This document shows positions 30,458 to 39,372 of a DNA stretch of 64,000 nucleotides, one piece after another. Location: the NCBI RefSeq assembly GCF_017316025.1, contig NZ_JAFLVT010000017.1:27153-91152 (forward strand). Direction: 5' to 3'. The notes beneath the pieces are model-generated. The model saw only the letters and a program-made list of their open reading frames with translations. It was not told the DNA's origin and did no database searches. How positions within the stretch are numbered: position 1 is the first letter of the stretch; each line of letters starts with the position of its first letter. A program made the position numbers and the translations under genes. The DNA is from Candidatus Enterococcus myersii (GTDB taxonomy: Bacteria > Bacillota > Bacilli > Lactobacillales > Enterococcaceae).

Positions 30458-31174
30458 GTGAAAGAAAAATGGGGAAGAAAAGATTTATTTGGTTTAATTG
30501 TTTTGCCTTTGGAGTTATTAATCGGCAATAATCTGATACGGCTGCCTTTTTTTAAGGAGAATCCCTTTTATTTTTTAATAGGGGGAATCAGCGTTAATAT
30601 CTTAGCCTTTGTTGTGTTGCTCATGTTATATAAATCCACTCTAAAAAAACAATGGCAGCAATATCGCCAGCATTTGTGGCGTAACTTGTCATTGGCGTTG
30701 GTTTTGGTTGTTGTCAGTCATTTATTGATTCAATTTATCAGAGGGGCGTTGCCAGAAAATCTGATCAAAATTCCAACGGATACTGCTGATAGCGGTGTTT
30801 TGCAAACTGATTTTAAAGAAAATAGGCAGCTTGTCGCCTTGTTTTTGGCTGCATTGCCTTCGTTTATTGCACCATTTTCTGAAGAGTTGGTTTTTCGCTA
30901 TTTATTAGTTGGAAAAGCACCTAATCATTTTATTCGTGGCATTATGCTGTTTATTCAAGCTATTTTATTTGGTTTAATTCATTACGCAAATTTTAACGGT
31001 AATCTCTATGCCACCATTCCTTATATGACGGTAGGTTTTTTCTTTGGTCTAATTTATTTGGTCTATCGCAATATTTGGGGTTCACTAATGGTTCATTGGA
31101 TTTTTAATACGGTTAATCAAATGATTCCAACCTTGTTTATCATCGTTTTAACTTTATTAGGTATAGCCAACTAA
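30458..31174 (+). CDS. CPBP-family intramembrane metalloprotease
   Basis: A 238-residue protein with about six hydrophobic helices and the three CPBP/Abi motifs: SEELVFRYLL (EExxxR), FGLIHYANF (FxxxH) and VHWIFNTVNQ (HxxxN). CPBP proteases cleave within the membrane; members act in prenyl-protein-like processing, peptide-pheromone maturation or bacteriocin self-immunity. A GTG at 30458 with GGAAGAGGGA upstream is taken as start; a longer frame begins inside the preceding terminator and is not credible. A small cationic peptide ORF follows after 28 bp and a CDF transporter after that. Confidence 0.82.
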   Translation: MKEKWGRKDLFGLIVLPLELLIGNNLIRLPFFKENPFYFLIGGISVNILAFVVLLMLYKSTLKKQWQQYRQHLWRNLSLALVLVVVSHLLIQFIRGALPENLIKIPTDTADSGVLQTDFKENRQLVALFLAALPSFIAPFSEELVFRYLLVGKAPNHFIRGIMLFIQAILFGLIHYANFNGNLYATIPYMTVGFFFGLIYLVYRNIWGSLMVHWIFNTVNQMIPTLFIIVLTLLGIAN

Positions 31175-31202
31175 AACATAAAAATAATTGGAGGTAAGGT
31201 CT

Positions 31203-31370
31203 ATGTTTCTGGCACTTATCTCTAATTATTTTACGTTCTTAAAAAAGTTGTTTTATTTAAATGAAGACCGTTACTTACATAGGGCCATATGGAGAAAAAT
31301 TGCGAGTATTTGTAGAATATTTTGTTTTAAAAGCGCTATTGTTTTTGCTAAATTGCTAGTTTCTTTATAA
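31203..31370 (+). CDS. small cationic hydrophobic peptide (55 aa), unknown
   Basis: A 55-residue frame whose ATG has GGAGG at 31190-31194 with an ideal 8-nt spacer. The product is basic and hydrophobic: a start MFLALISNYFTFLKKLFYL, a basic middle (RYLHRAIWRKI) and a hydrophobic end (FKSAIVFAKLLVSL). It lacks a double-glycine leader and I know no family. It sits 28 bp after the CPBP protease gene and before the CDF transporter. The ribosome binding site is the main support. It could be a small membrane protein, a peptide substrate of the neighbouring protease, or a chance frame. Confidence 0.42.
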   Translation: MFLALISNYFTFLKKLFYLNEDRYLHRAIWRKIASICRIFCFKSAIVFAKLLVSL

Positions 31371-31412
31371 TAAAGAAGAGACTTCAATTAATTAGAAAAA
31401 GGGATGAGAAAA

Positions 31413-32348
31413 ATGGAAAAAGAAACAAATCAAGGGATGATGGCCGTAATTGCTGCTTTAGTTGCCAATATATTAGTGGCGATTAGTAAATTTGTCGGCT
31501 ACTTGTTAAGCGGGAGTGCCGCAATGTTAAACGAGAGTATTCATAGTGTCGTCGATTGTAGCAATCAAGCGCTATTGCTAATCGGGGATAAGTGGGCGGC
31601 ACGTCCGGTCAGCCAGTTGCATCAGTTTGGTGAGGGGCGAGCAAAGTATTTTTTTAGTACCATTGTAGCGATGATGCTTTTCTTTGGTGGTGGTGCTTTA
31701 GGTGTGATGGAAGCAATGGAAAAGCTTTTTCATCCGGCTCACGAAGTTGGTAACCAATGGCTTGTGATTATCATTTTAATTTTTGGGATGGCAGTAGAAG
31801 GGAGTTCACTACGCATTGCCTTTAAAGAAATTAAGGAATTGAATGAAGAGAAGTTACCGTTATTTCGCTTTTTAAGAGAAAGCCGTCACAGCGAAATTTT
31901 AATTATTTTTACCGAAGATTTTTGTGCAGTGATTGGTTTAGTAATAGCTTTAATGGGAACTATTTTAACCATGGTAACCGGCAATGCACTATTTGATGCT
32001 TTAAGCGGGTTATTAATCGGTCTATTGTTAATGTTCGCTGCAATTTTTCTAGCACGGGAATTTTATAGTCTAATTATTGGCGAAAGCGTTACTGCTAGTG
32101 ATTTGAAAAAGATTAAAGCAGCCTTTTCGCGCACAGAAGTAAAACGTCTGATTGATATTAAGACTGTGCACTTGGGGCCAACAGAAATTATGATTGCCGC
32201 AAAAATTGACATCGTTGATGAAGCAGAAGCCCATAGTTATAGGGGTGTAAATGAGATCGAGCGCCAAATTCGTCAAAGTCTGCCAGATAAAAAAGCCTAT
32301 ATTTATATCGAAACAGACGAATACGATCCCAACTACGTTAGAAAATAA
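31413..32348 (+). CDS. CDF-family divalent metal/proton antiporter
   Basis: A 311-residue cation diffusion facilitator. The signature is SGSAAMLNESIHSVVDCSNQ, and HQFGEGRAKYFFS precedes TM3, as in Zn/Mn/Fe efflux CDFs. Six hydrophobic helices are followed by a C-terminal cytoplasmic metal-binding domain (from about residue 215). The site HSVVD gives the TM2 HxxxD metal-binding pair. The ATG at 31413 follows AGGGATG at proper distance; the ATG three codons before lies on that site. Metal preference is not decidable from motifs alone. It exports a divalent metal from the cytoplasm. Confidence 0.87.
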   Translation: MEKETNQGMMAVIAALVANILVAISKFVGYLLSGSAAMLNESIHSVVDCSNQALLLIGDKWAARPVSQLHQFGEGRAKYFFSTIVAMMLFFGGGALGVMEAMEKLFHPAHEVGNQWLVIIILIFGMAVEGSSLRIAFKEIKELNEEKLPLFRFLRESRHSEILIIFTEDFCAVIGLVIALMGTILTMVTGNALFDALSGLLIGLLLMFAAIFLAREFYSLIIGESVTASDLKKIKAAFSRTEVKRLIDIKTVHLGPTEIMIAAKIDIVDEAEAHSYRGVNEIERQIRQSLPDKKAYIYIETDEYDPNYVRK

Positions 32349-32446
32349 AAAGAGGCTAAATGAGAATTTTGGCTAAAACTAGCATAAACGCGTCTTGTTT
32401 GCTACAATGAAAAAGAATTTTATAACAAGAAAGAAGGATTTAGACA

Positions 32447-33007
32447 ATGATTGCAGCAAGCGACTTACGGGCAGGGATGACATTTGTCCAAGACGGTAAA
32501 TTGATCAAAGTTTTAGATGCGAGTCATCATAAACCAGGTAAAGGAAACACGGTAATGCGAATGAAACTTCGCGACGTTCGAACTGGTGCGACGTATGACA
32601 CAACTTTACGTCCTGATGAAAAATTTGAAAAAGCACACATCGATACAAAACCTGTGCAATATTTATATACAATGGATGATACAGCCTTCTTCATGGATTT
32701 GGAAACATATGAACAATATGAAATTCCAGTTGAAACAATTGCAGAAGAAATGAAATACTTGTTGGAAAATATGGAAGTTAAAATTCAATTCTTCGGTTCT
32801 GAAGTAATTGGGGTGCAATTACCAACAACTGTTGTCTTAGTTGTTACAGAAACACAACCTTCAATTAAAGGTGCAACTGTAACTGGCTCTGGTAAACCGG
32901 CAACAATGGAAACAGGCTTAGTTGTTAACGTACCAGATTTTATTGAAGCCGGTGAAAGCTTAGAAATTAACACGGCTGAAGGTACGTATATCAAACGTGC
33001 AAAATAA
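32447..33007 (+). CDS. efp: translation elongation factor P
   Basis: A 186-residue EF-P with all three beta-barrel domains. It binds between the ribosomal P and E sites and relieves stalling at polyproline. The modification-site loop is HHKPGKGNT with Lys32 at the tip; in Bacilli this lysine is often carried as 5-aminopentanol-lysine. The C-terminus has the conserved [34 protein letters not shown] precedes the ATG. It has its own promoter region and terminator. Confidence 0.97.
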   Translation: MIAASDLRAGMTFVQDGKLIKVLDASHHKPGKGNTVMRMKLRDVRTGATYDTTLRPDEKFEKAHIDTKPVQYLYTMDDTAFFMDLETYEQYEIPVETIAEEMKYLLENMEVKIQFFGSEVIGVQLPTTVVLVVTETQPSIKGATVTGSGKPATMETGLVVNVPDFIEAGESLEINTAEGTYIKRAK

Positions 33008-33015
33008 TTGAAATG

Positions 33016-33053
33016 AAAACCAAGAGGTGCAACTTTTACTCTTGGTTTTTTTG
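33016..33053 (+). terminator. terminator of efp
   Basis: AAAACCAAGAG pairs with CTCTTGGTTTT, then T-run. Confidence 0.88.
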
Positions 33054-33100
33054 TGCTACTTTTTTAATAGCAAAACTTTTTTTGAAGAGGGGGCATTTGA

Positions 33101-33484
33101 GTGGATTACATAATTGTAGCTTTCTTTGCGTTTTTTGGTGGCAATGCACGCTATTTATTGGGTTTAAGTTTACCCGTAGTCAATGGCTTTCCACTAGGAA
33201 CCTTGGTGGCCAATTTATTGGGCTGTTTTTTGTTTAGCTGGTTAGTAAAACACATTATGGCCGATCAAGATGTCAACGGCCGGTTAATTCTAGGCGTGGG
33301 TACTGGCTTTTTTGGCGCCTTTACAACATTTTCTTCCTTTGCTTTAGATACGGTAAAACTTTTTGAAACAAACGTTTTATTGGCGGGACTTTATTTAACT
33401 GTATCCATTTTTGGTGGAATTTTAATGGCCTATCTAGGAGAAAAAGTATGGCGCCCAAAGCCTCATAAGGAGGACTTAAAATGA
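33101..33484 (+). CDS. crcB: fluoride channel subunit CrcB/Fluc 1
   Basis: A 127-residue, four-helix Fluc/CrcB protein that lets fluoride leave the cell. The N-terminal GGNARYLLG and the central GTGFFGAFTTFSSFALDT segments are conserved. A GTG start follows GAAGAGGGGG. It overlaps the second crcB gene (ATGA). Gene pairs of this kind encode either heterodimers or two polarised subunits inserted in opposite topologies. No fluoride riboswitch is visible in the 90 bp before it. Confidence 0.9.
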   Translation: MDYIIVAFFAFFGGNARYLLGLSLPVVNGFPLGTLVANLLGCFLFSWLVKHIMADQDVNGRLILGVGTGFFGAFTTFSSFALDTVKLFETNVLLAGLYLTVSIFGGILMAYLGEKVWRPKPHKEDLK

Positions 33485-33834
33485 ATATGCTACTGGTTGG
33501 TTTGGGAGCTGCGTTAGGTGCTATGGCACGCTTTTTTATTAATCGTTTTTTTGAAAAGCGACCACATCCGTATCCGTGGGCGACCCAAATTATTAATTTA
33601 ACAGGTGCTTTTATCTTAGGAGTATTTTCTGGCTTGCATTTAAGTGATGCCGCATATTTGTTTTTGGGAACTGGTATGATGGGCGGGTACACGACTTTTT
33701 CTACCTTTAATTTTGAATTATTAACTTTGTGGCAGGCAAAACCTAAACTTTTTTATCGCTATTTTGCTATTTCTTATGGTGGCGGCTTATTTTTAAGCTT
33801 TCTGGGGGTTTTCGTAGGAAGTTTGGGACAATAA
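33481..33834 (+). CDS. crcB: fluoride channel subunit CrcB/Fluc 2
   Basis: A 117-residue partner of the preceding gene with GLGAALGAMARFFINRF at the N-terminus and GTGMMGGYTTFSTFNFE in the channel-lining region. The ATG overlaps the upstream stop, giving coupled, roughly equal synthesis as expected for a heteromeric channel. It ends at a bidirectional terminator. Confidence 0.9.
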   Translation: MNMLLVGLGAALGAMARFFINRFFEKRPHPYPWATQIINLTGAFILGVFSGLHLSDAAYLFLGTGMMGGYTTFSTFNFELLTLWQAKPKLFYRYFAISYGGGLFLSFLGVFVGSLGQ

Positions 33835-33899
33835 AATACCCAAAGGATATTTAGGTAAAAGACGGTATTTTGTCTTTGCTAAAGTCCTTTGGGTATTTT
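33833..33899. terminator. bidirectional terminator
   Basis: AAAATACCCAAAGGA (33833-33847) pairs perfectly with TCCTTTGGGTATTTT (33885-33899). It abuts the stop codon of the convergent surface hydrolase gene. Confidence 0.85.
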
Positions 33900-36023
33900 C
33901 TATTTCATGATTTGATAGACATCTTTTGAAATACGCGAGATAATCTCATAGCCGGTACCTTGTGTCATTACACTAATAACATAAGGTTCTTTTGTATAGA
34001 CAATGCCACAATCGTGAGCATAGCCGCCGAGATCACCAATTTTATGAGCCACCCGCACTGGCAAATATTTTGGCAAACGCTGACTATCATAGGTTGTATG
34101 GGAAAGATAAGTCAGCACCTTGCCTCCTTCAAAATACATAGCTTTTAAAAGACGCGTATTTTCTTTGGCATTAATCACACTAAAACGCGTCCATTTGCGG
34201 CCGATGATACTACTAATTTCGTTTTTCATTTTTTGACTATATTTATCAGCTCCATAATAGCCTAAGAAATTAGCACCTTGATTATCTGAATACTTACAAG
34301 TCCAGTTCATAATTGTATCTAAAGAATAATAGTTACCAAAACGTTTGGATTGTAAAATGCCAGCTCCGCCCCGCATATAAGATAAAGACATTTTATTGAT
34401 CGCATCGGTGTAACGATATTTTTTATAGGGATTTAACTTTTTGGCATTGATTTGCTTTTGCGTATAATACAAAGCCGGTAATTTGCCGGTGCTGGCCGCA
34501 TGAAAATTTTTATTTCCATTTATTTGGGCCACGCTACCGTCGGTTAAACTCATCACATAAATGCCTAAATTTTTATTTTTATATTTACGATTGAGTAATT
34601 GTTGCACTTGTTTTAATTTTTGGGCTTTGGAAGTTGCTTGTTTTGTGGCACCAGCATTAATGTATCCTTGCCATTTGCCAGATTGAGTATAAAGACTTAA
34701 ATAGCGGGCTCCATTTGCGTGCTCGTAGTAGCCTTTAGCAACATACAGACTGCCCATTAGCTTTTGACTTGTATTTTTCTTTTGCCATTTAAAATTTTGC
34801 CATAATGGTTGATTTTTGTTGGTTAAAACAACGCTCTTCCCCCACTTTTGATAAATGCCTTGAGGACCGGCTGCTACTTTTGTGGCGGCACTATTTAAAT
34901 AGCCAATCCAGTTGCCTTTTTGATTATAAAGTGTGTAATAAGTTGCGCCATTAACATGGCGATAAAGACCGCGAGCCAAAAATGTTTTGCCGTAAAGATT
35001 TCTAGTTTTATTGCGATATTTCCAGTTGAAATTTTGATGAATTTGATAATTTTTATTGGTAATGGTAACGTATTTGCCTAATTTTTGGTAAACTCCTTGT
35101 CCACCGGGGGCAGTTGTTGTTGCTTTGACATTGGTAAATCCGACTCGTACTTCCTTGCCGCCTTTAAGTTGGTAAAGGCTGTAATAATCATTGCCGTCAA
35201 AATGGTGGTATAACTCTTTTACTAAAAAGGACTGCTGATAATATTTTTTAGTCGTTTGTGTGGTGCTCTGAATCCAAGATTGCAAAAAAGGATAATTTGT
35301 AGCGGTTAAGGTTACATATTTTTGCTGTTTAATCGCAGTTCCTGCAATTGAGGTGATATTGGTACTACTGGCTTTAATGAAGCCAACGAAATTTCCTTTA
35401 TTTGAATATAAATCAAAATATTTCTCACCATCGGCATGAAGGTAAGTATTGCGACTTTGCCAAGTTTTCAGTGTCAAAGGATTGGTTGACTGTCCATTTT
35501 GTAAGGTGTTATCTCCCCAATATGTTGTGGCATTTTTGAAGGTGAGATACTGAATTTTAGGTTGAGGCAATCCCAGTGGACTATCACTTAGGACACCGCT
35601 TGTAGCTAAGACATAAAATATGGTTTGACCTTGCAATTTGTAATAGACTTTATCATCAAAAGTGGTGATTTTACTTAAAATTTGGAAAGTCTGCTGGAAA
35701 TAATTTTTTGTTATTCCTGCTGGTGTTGCTGTGAAATCTGTCCAAAAGTTATCATTTGGCGTTGTAATGGTAAAGTATTTCTTTTCACTGGCTGTTGTAT
35801 AAAACGCAGGGGCGGTGTTCTTTTTTTGCAGTTGTGCTTCATCTTTTCTGTCTGTTGTTGCGATAGGTTCATTATGTAACGAGGGACTTGTCTCTTTTGT
35901 GGTGCTAGTGATTGTTTCTGTTACTTCTTCTTGCATACTCGTGTTTGTTGTTGCTGCTAAAGTGCTGGACGAAAAAGAAATCACTAACGCCAAACCAACG
36001 AATATCAACCCGACCTTTTTCAT
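33900..36023 (-). CDS. secreted GW-repeat serine hydrolase (class A beta-lactamase fold)
   Basis: A 707-residue secreted protein. A signal peptide ends near TLAATT, and a Ser/Thr/Glu-rich linker runs to about residue 75. Four to five GW-like repeats of about 65-70 residues then follow (about 75-455), with the recurrent pattern YxxLYxxxGxWxGYxNAxA, known for binding wall teichoic or lipoteichoic acids. The C-terminal 240 residues form a penicillin-recognising domain: STGK (Ser near 511), YSDN (near 578) and HKIG (near 661), the SxxK, SDN and KTG elements. This suggests a wall-retained D,D-carboxypeptidase, esterase or beta-lactamase-like enzyme. No LPXTG is present. AGGAGGATAACT precedes the ATG. 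Confidence 0.8.
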   Translation of the reverse strand: MKKVGLIFVGLALVISFSSSTLAATTNTSMQEEVTETITSTTKETSPSLHNEPIATTDRKDEAQLQKKNTAPAFYTTASEKKYFTITTPNDNFWTDFTATPAGITKNYFQQTFQILSKITTFDDKVYYKLQGQTIFYVLATSGVLSDSPLGLPQPKIQYLTFKNATTYWGDNTLQNGQSTNPLTLKTWQSRNTYLHADGEKYFDLYSNKGNFVGFIKASSTNITSIAGTAIKQQKYVTLTATNYPFLQSWIQSTTQTTKKYYQQSFLVKELYHHFDGNDYYSLYQLKGGKEVRVGFTNVKATTTAPGGQGVYQKLGKYVTITNKNYQIHQNFNWKYRNKTRNLYGKTFLARGLYRHVNGATYYTLYNQKGNWIGYLNSAATKVAAGPQGIYQKWGKSVVLTNKNQPLWQNFKWQKKNTSQKLMGSLYVAKGYYEHANGARYLSLYTQSGKWQGYINAGATKQATSKAQKLKQVQQLLNRKYKNKNLGIYVMSLTDGSVAQINGNKNFHAASTGKLPALYYTQKQINAKKLNPYKKYRYTDAINKMSLSYMRGGAGILQSKRFGNYYSLDTIMNWTCKYSDNQGANFLGYYGADKYSQKMKNEISSIIGRKWTRFSVINAKENTRLLKAMYFEGGKVLTYLSHTTYDSQRLPKYLPVRVAHKIGDLGGYAHDCGIVYTKEPYVISVMTQGTGYEIISRISKDVYQIMK

Positions 36024-36070
36024 AGTTATCCTCCTTTTTTTGTTGCCGCTTTCATTTTTGATGGTACCAT

Positions 36071-36105
36071 AAAAGGGTCCTCCAGCAAAAAGAGAACCCT
36101 TTTTT
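36071..36105. terminator. terminator, usable in both directions
   Basis: AAAAGGGT/ACCCTTTT stem (36071-36105) with T-run on plus and A-run giving T-run on minus. It ends the trmN6/GIY-YIG unit on minus. Confidence 0.65.
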
Positions 36106-36116
36106 AGAAGATTTAG

Positions 36117-36392
36117 TTAAAGTTGATTTTGCTTTTGATGGGCTTTTAAATAGGCTTCTTTTTGTAGTCGGCTTAACTTTTTAAAGGCAGCTTCAGCTTT
36201 AGTTGCACTACTGCGATCAAAAAAGACTTCTGCATGCACCATTTGTAGTGGTCGTCTTTTTTTTAGCCGAGTATATTTGGCACCAACGCCGTCATTATGT
36301 TCTTTTAAGCGGCGGGTCAAATCTGTCGTATAGCCGGCATAAAAAGTATTATCTCGGCATAAGAGAACATAAAAATAATGATTATTGGCCAT
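36117..36392 (-). CDS. GIY-YIG nuclease-domain protein (YhbQ/YazA-like)
   Basis: A 91-residue single-domain GIY-YIG protein. Motif 1 is [16 protein letters not shown] (variant YVL...YAGYT), followed by [10 protein letters not shown] with the catalytic-site arginine, then [13 protein letters not shown] and the conserved glutamate in [12 protein letters not shown]. These small proteins (UPF0213) are widespread; the role in DNA repair or recombination is not settled. The ATG at 36392 is chosen because AAGGCGATG lies upstream and it overlaps the trmN6 stop by 11 bp, implying coupling. Confidence 0.85.
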   Translation of the reverse strand: MANNHYFYVLLCRDNTFYAGYTTDLTRRLKEHNDGVGAKYTRLKKRRPLQMVHAEVFFDRSSATKAEAAFKKLSRLQKEAYLKAHQKQNQL

Positions 36393-37116
36393 AAAGCATC
36401 GCCTTAATAGCTGGGGTATATTCATTTGTTTTGGAATATACGGTTAGTGGTGGCAAAATTTTAAATCCGTCTTTTTTACCATTTTTTATTCCTTCAACTA
36501 AAACAATATTTGCATCTTTATTGGCTTTAGGGTAGACAAATTGAACGCGCTTTGGCGCGATGCGATAGGCCTGCATCAATTCTAAAATTTCTAAAAAACG
36601 ATCAGGTCGATGGACTAAAGCCAAGCGTCCATTCATCTTTAGCATTTGGCTGGAGACGTCAATGACGTCTTCTAGTGTCGCGTGGATTTCATGGCGGGCA
36701 ATGGCCAAATGGGGATTAGGATTTTTTTCATTTGTCGCTAGGTTTTTAAAATAAGGAGGATTGCACAAGACCAGTTCTACCGAATCTTTTTTTATAACCG
36801 ATAAGCTATCTTTTAAATTTAGTTCATAGACTTTTAGCTGTTCTTCCAAATGGTTTAAAGCGATACTGCGTTGTGCCATATCCGCTAAGCGGGGTTGAAT
36901 TTCGATTTGATCAATTTTGGCATTTGTTTTATGACTGACAAAAAGACCAACCGCCCCATTGCCAGCACAGAGATCAACAATTTTACCTCGCTTGGGAATA
37001 TTGGGAAAGTTTGCCAGTAAGACGGCATCGATGGAAAAAGAAAAGACATCTTTACTTTGAATGATCTTAATTCCTTCTGCGTATAAAGCATCAATACGTT
37101 CATTTTTATTTAACAC
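36382..37116 (-). CDS. trmN6: tRNA1(Val) adenine-37 N6-methyltransferase-like protein
   Basis: A 244-residue class I SAM-dependent methyltransferase of the TrmN6/YfiC/YabB group. SAM motif I is [15 protein letters not shown], and the catalytic motif is CNPPYF, typical of N6-adenine methylation. The N-terminus with [13 protein letters not shown] is characteristic. A GTG start follows AGGTG. Co-transcription with the GIY-YIG gene is a common arrangement in Firmicutes, as in the yabB-yazA pair. Confidence 0.88.
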   Translation of the reverse strand: MLNKNERIDALYAEGIKIIQSKDVFSFSIDAVLLANFPNIPKRGKIVDLCAGNGAVGLFVSHKTNAKIDQIEIQPRLADMAQRSIALNHLEEQLKVYELNLKDSLSVIKKDSVELVLCNPPYFKNLATNEKNPNPHLAIARHEIHATLEDVIDVSSQMLKMNGRLALVHRPDRFLEILELMQAYRIAPKRVQFVYPKANKDANIVLVEGIKNGKKDGFKILPPLTVYSKTNEYTPAIKAMLYGQ

Positions 37117-37344
37117 AATTTACACCTGCAATTTTTTTTAATTGAAAATCTCTACTCGTATTATACTCGACTGATAAAGTGGTGCAACTGTTGGTAAAAA
37201 AAGCTTGTCAAAAGATACTTTTTTTTGCATACTTAGACCGTGTTGTATTTGAAATAATTTGTGTAAGGGCAAAATAGAAGGATTACTCCTTACCCATTAA
37301 AAACGCAACTTGCAGATAATGAGAGAAATAGAGAGGAAGATCAG

Positions 37345-37962
37345 ATGTTTTTTACCATGATGCGGGGCATTGTCCGCTTTTTATTATTTGTACTAAACGG
37401 TAATTCTGAATTTCAAAATAAGATTGCATTACCACAGAATGAAAATTATATTTTAGTTGCACCTCATAGGACTTGGTGGGACCCATTGTACATGGCAGTC
37501 GGCGCGAGACCGAAAAAATTCAGTTTTATGGCGAAGGAAGAATTATTCAAAAATCCTATTTTGCGTTTCATTTTAATTCACGCCAATGCTTTTCCAGTTG
37601 ACCGCAAAAAACCGGGTCCTTCTGCCATTAAAACTCCAGTAAAGTTGTTAAAAAATACTGATCTAAGTTTAATTATGTTCCCTAGTGGTACCCGGCATGC
37701 CACTGAGCTAAAAGGGGGCATGGCACTCATTGCTAAAATGGCTAAAGTTAAGATTGTGCCTTGTGTTTACCAAGGACCATTGACCTTTAAAGATTTGCTA
37801 AAACGAAAAAAAGTTACCATGCGTTTTGGTGAACCCATTGATATTAGCGATGTGAAAAAAATTGATAAAGAAGGCATGGCGGTGGTGGAAACGCGCATTC
37901 AAACAGCCTTTGATCAATTGGATCGCGCCATTGATCCTAATTTTAAATATATTGTTAAATAA
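37345..37962 (+). CDS. plsC: 1-acyl-sn-glycerol-3-phosphate acyltransferase
   Basis: A 205-residue PlsC-family acyltransferase that makes phosphatidic acid from lysophosphatidic acid at the membrane. Motif 1 is HRTWWDP (HX4D), motif 2 is around AFPVDRKKPG, and motif 3 is FPSGTRH, with serine where EGTR is usual. An N-terminal hydrophobic stretch may anchor it. AGGAAG precedes the ATG. It is monocistronic, with a terminator immediately downstream. Confidence 0.9.
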   Translation: MFFTMMRGIVRFLLFVLNGNSEFQNKIALPQNENYILVAPHRTWWDPLYMAVGARPKKFSFMAKEELFKNPILRFILIHANAFPVDRKKPGPSAIKTPVKLLKNTDLSLIMFPSGTRHATELKGGMALIAKMAKVKIVPCVYQGPLTFKDLLKRKKVTMRFGEPIDISDVKKIDKEGMAVVETRIQTAFDQLDRAIDPNFKYIVK

Positions 37963-37969
37963 TTTTTTT

Positions 37970-37997
37970 ACCAGCGTATTTTACGCTGGTTTTTTTA
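37970..37997 (+). terminator. terminator of plsC
   Basis: ACCAGCGTA/TACGCTGGT stem with T7. Confidence 0.9.
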
Positions 37998-38189
37998 TAG
38001 TCAAAAATGAAGGAATTATCTCATTTTTAAAGTTTGCACGGGGATTTTAACTGTTCATAAATAAAGTGATGTTGTTGATAAAGTCTTTTTTTTAGGCATT
38101 TTTACAAGCAGTAGCCGTGACTTTTTGAAAAGGGGTTGAAAGTGTTATAATGGTCTGAAGATGCTTTTTTAGAAAGGTTGGAGTACAAA

Positions 38190-39317
38190 TTGCGTTTTTT
38201 ACACACGGCAGATTGGCATATTGGCAAAAAATTAAACGGTTTTGATCTCTTAGAAGAACAAAGTGCCGCCATTGACCAAATTTTATCGTTGGCTTTAGCA
38301 GAAAAAGTTGATGCAGTGGTAGTGGCTGGAGATTTGTATGATCGGGCGGTACCAGCAGTAGATGCTGTCAATTTATTTAATGAAAAAATTATCGCCTTTA
38401 ACTTGCAAAATAAATTACCGCTGTTGGCCATATCTGGTAACCATGATAGTCATGAACGCCTAAATTTTGGGACGCCTTGGTTTAGTCATACCGATTTTTA
38501 TTTACATACAGAGTTGGCGCAAGCTTTTGAACCGGTGGAACTAGCAGATACACAATTTTTTCTTTTGCCATACTTTGAGCCCTTTAATGCGCGAGTTTAC
38601 TTTCAAGACGATAGTATTAAAACTTTAGCTGAGGCTATCAAAAGCGTAATAGCCGAAATGAAGCGCCACTTTAAGCCGAATATGCGGCACGTATTAGTTG
38701 CGCATTTTTTTGCAGCTGGTAGCAGTAAAAGTGATTCTGAAACAAAAATCATGGTAGGCGGTTTGGATAGTGTACCGGTAGATTTGTTGCAGGATTTTGA
38801 TTATGTTGCCTTGGGTCACTTGCATAATCATTCTGCGCTTAATCATTTGACAGTACAATACAGTGGTGCACCGTTAAAATATGCGATTTCAGAAGAAAAG
38901 CAAACAAAAGGAGTTTACATCGTTGATACCAGCGACTTATCCCGCACATTTTATCCTTTGTCTCCGTTACATGACTTACAAAGGCTTGTGGCCAGTTATG
39001 AAGAATTATTGACACCAGCTTTTTATCAAAAAATTGCAAGAGAAGATTTTTTACACATTCAATTAACTGACCGTGGGGTTATCCCTAACTTGATGAATCA
39101 ATTACGCGTAATCTACCCCAGACTCTTGGGGATTGAGCGAGTAAATCCGCTTGAAAGTAAAGCGCAACTGACCCAACTAAGAAAAAGAGCAGATACGCCG
39201 AAAAAAGTCGTTAGCGATTTTTTTGCTGAAATGACCAATGAAGATTTAACTGCCAACCAAGAAAAATGGTTAGCAAAAGGGTTACAAGCAGTAGACAAAT
39301 TAACCAAAGAAGATTAA
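38190..39317 (+). CDS. sbcD: exonuclease SbcCD subunit D
   Basis: A 375-residue Mre11-type nuclease. Metal-binding motifs are in order: RFLHTADWHIGK, VVAGDLYDR, ISGNHDSHERL, LVAHFFAAG (variant) and ALGHLHNHSAL. With SbcC it processes hairpins and protein-blocked DNA ends. A TTG start at 38190 is preferred: GGTTGGAG lies 6 nt upstream, and the first residues then read RFLHTADWH as in the family. An in-frame TTG at 38178 has no site. It is followed by sbcC after 55 bp. Confidence 0.93.
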   Translation: MRFLHTADWHIGKKLNGFDLLEEQSAAIDQILSLALAEKVDAVVVAGDLYDRAVPAVDAVNLFNEKIIAFNLQNKLPLLAISGNHDSHERLNFGTPWFSHTDFYLHTELAQAFEPVELADTQFFLLPYFEPFNARVYFQDDSIKTLAEAIKSVIAEMKRHFKPNMRHVLVAHFFAAGSSKSDSETKIMVGGLDSVPVDLLQDFDYVALGHLHNHSALNHLTVQYSGAPLKYAISEEKQTKGVYIVDTSDLSRTFYPLSPLHDLQRLVASYEELLTPAFYQKIAREDFLHIQLTDRGVIPNLMNQLRVIYPRLLGIERVNPLESKAQLTQLRKRADTPKKVVSDFFAEMTNEDLTANQEKWLAKGLQAVDKLTKED

Positions 39318-39372
39318 GGACAATTCATTAGATATATATGAAAGTTGTTTTAACAAGGAGGAAACCACCGCG

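Noticed and set aside
33013..33100. Possible fluoride riboswitch upstream of the crcB pair
   Set aside because: The only structure is the efp terminator; I see no crcB-RNA pseudoknot motif in the short gap.
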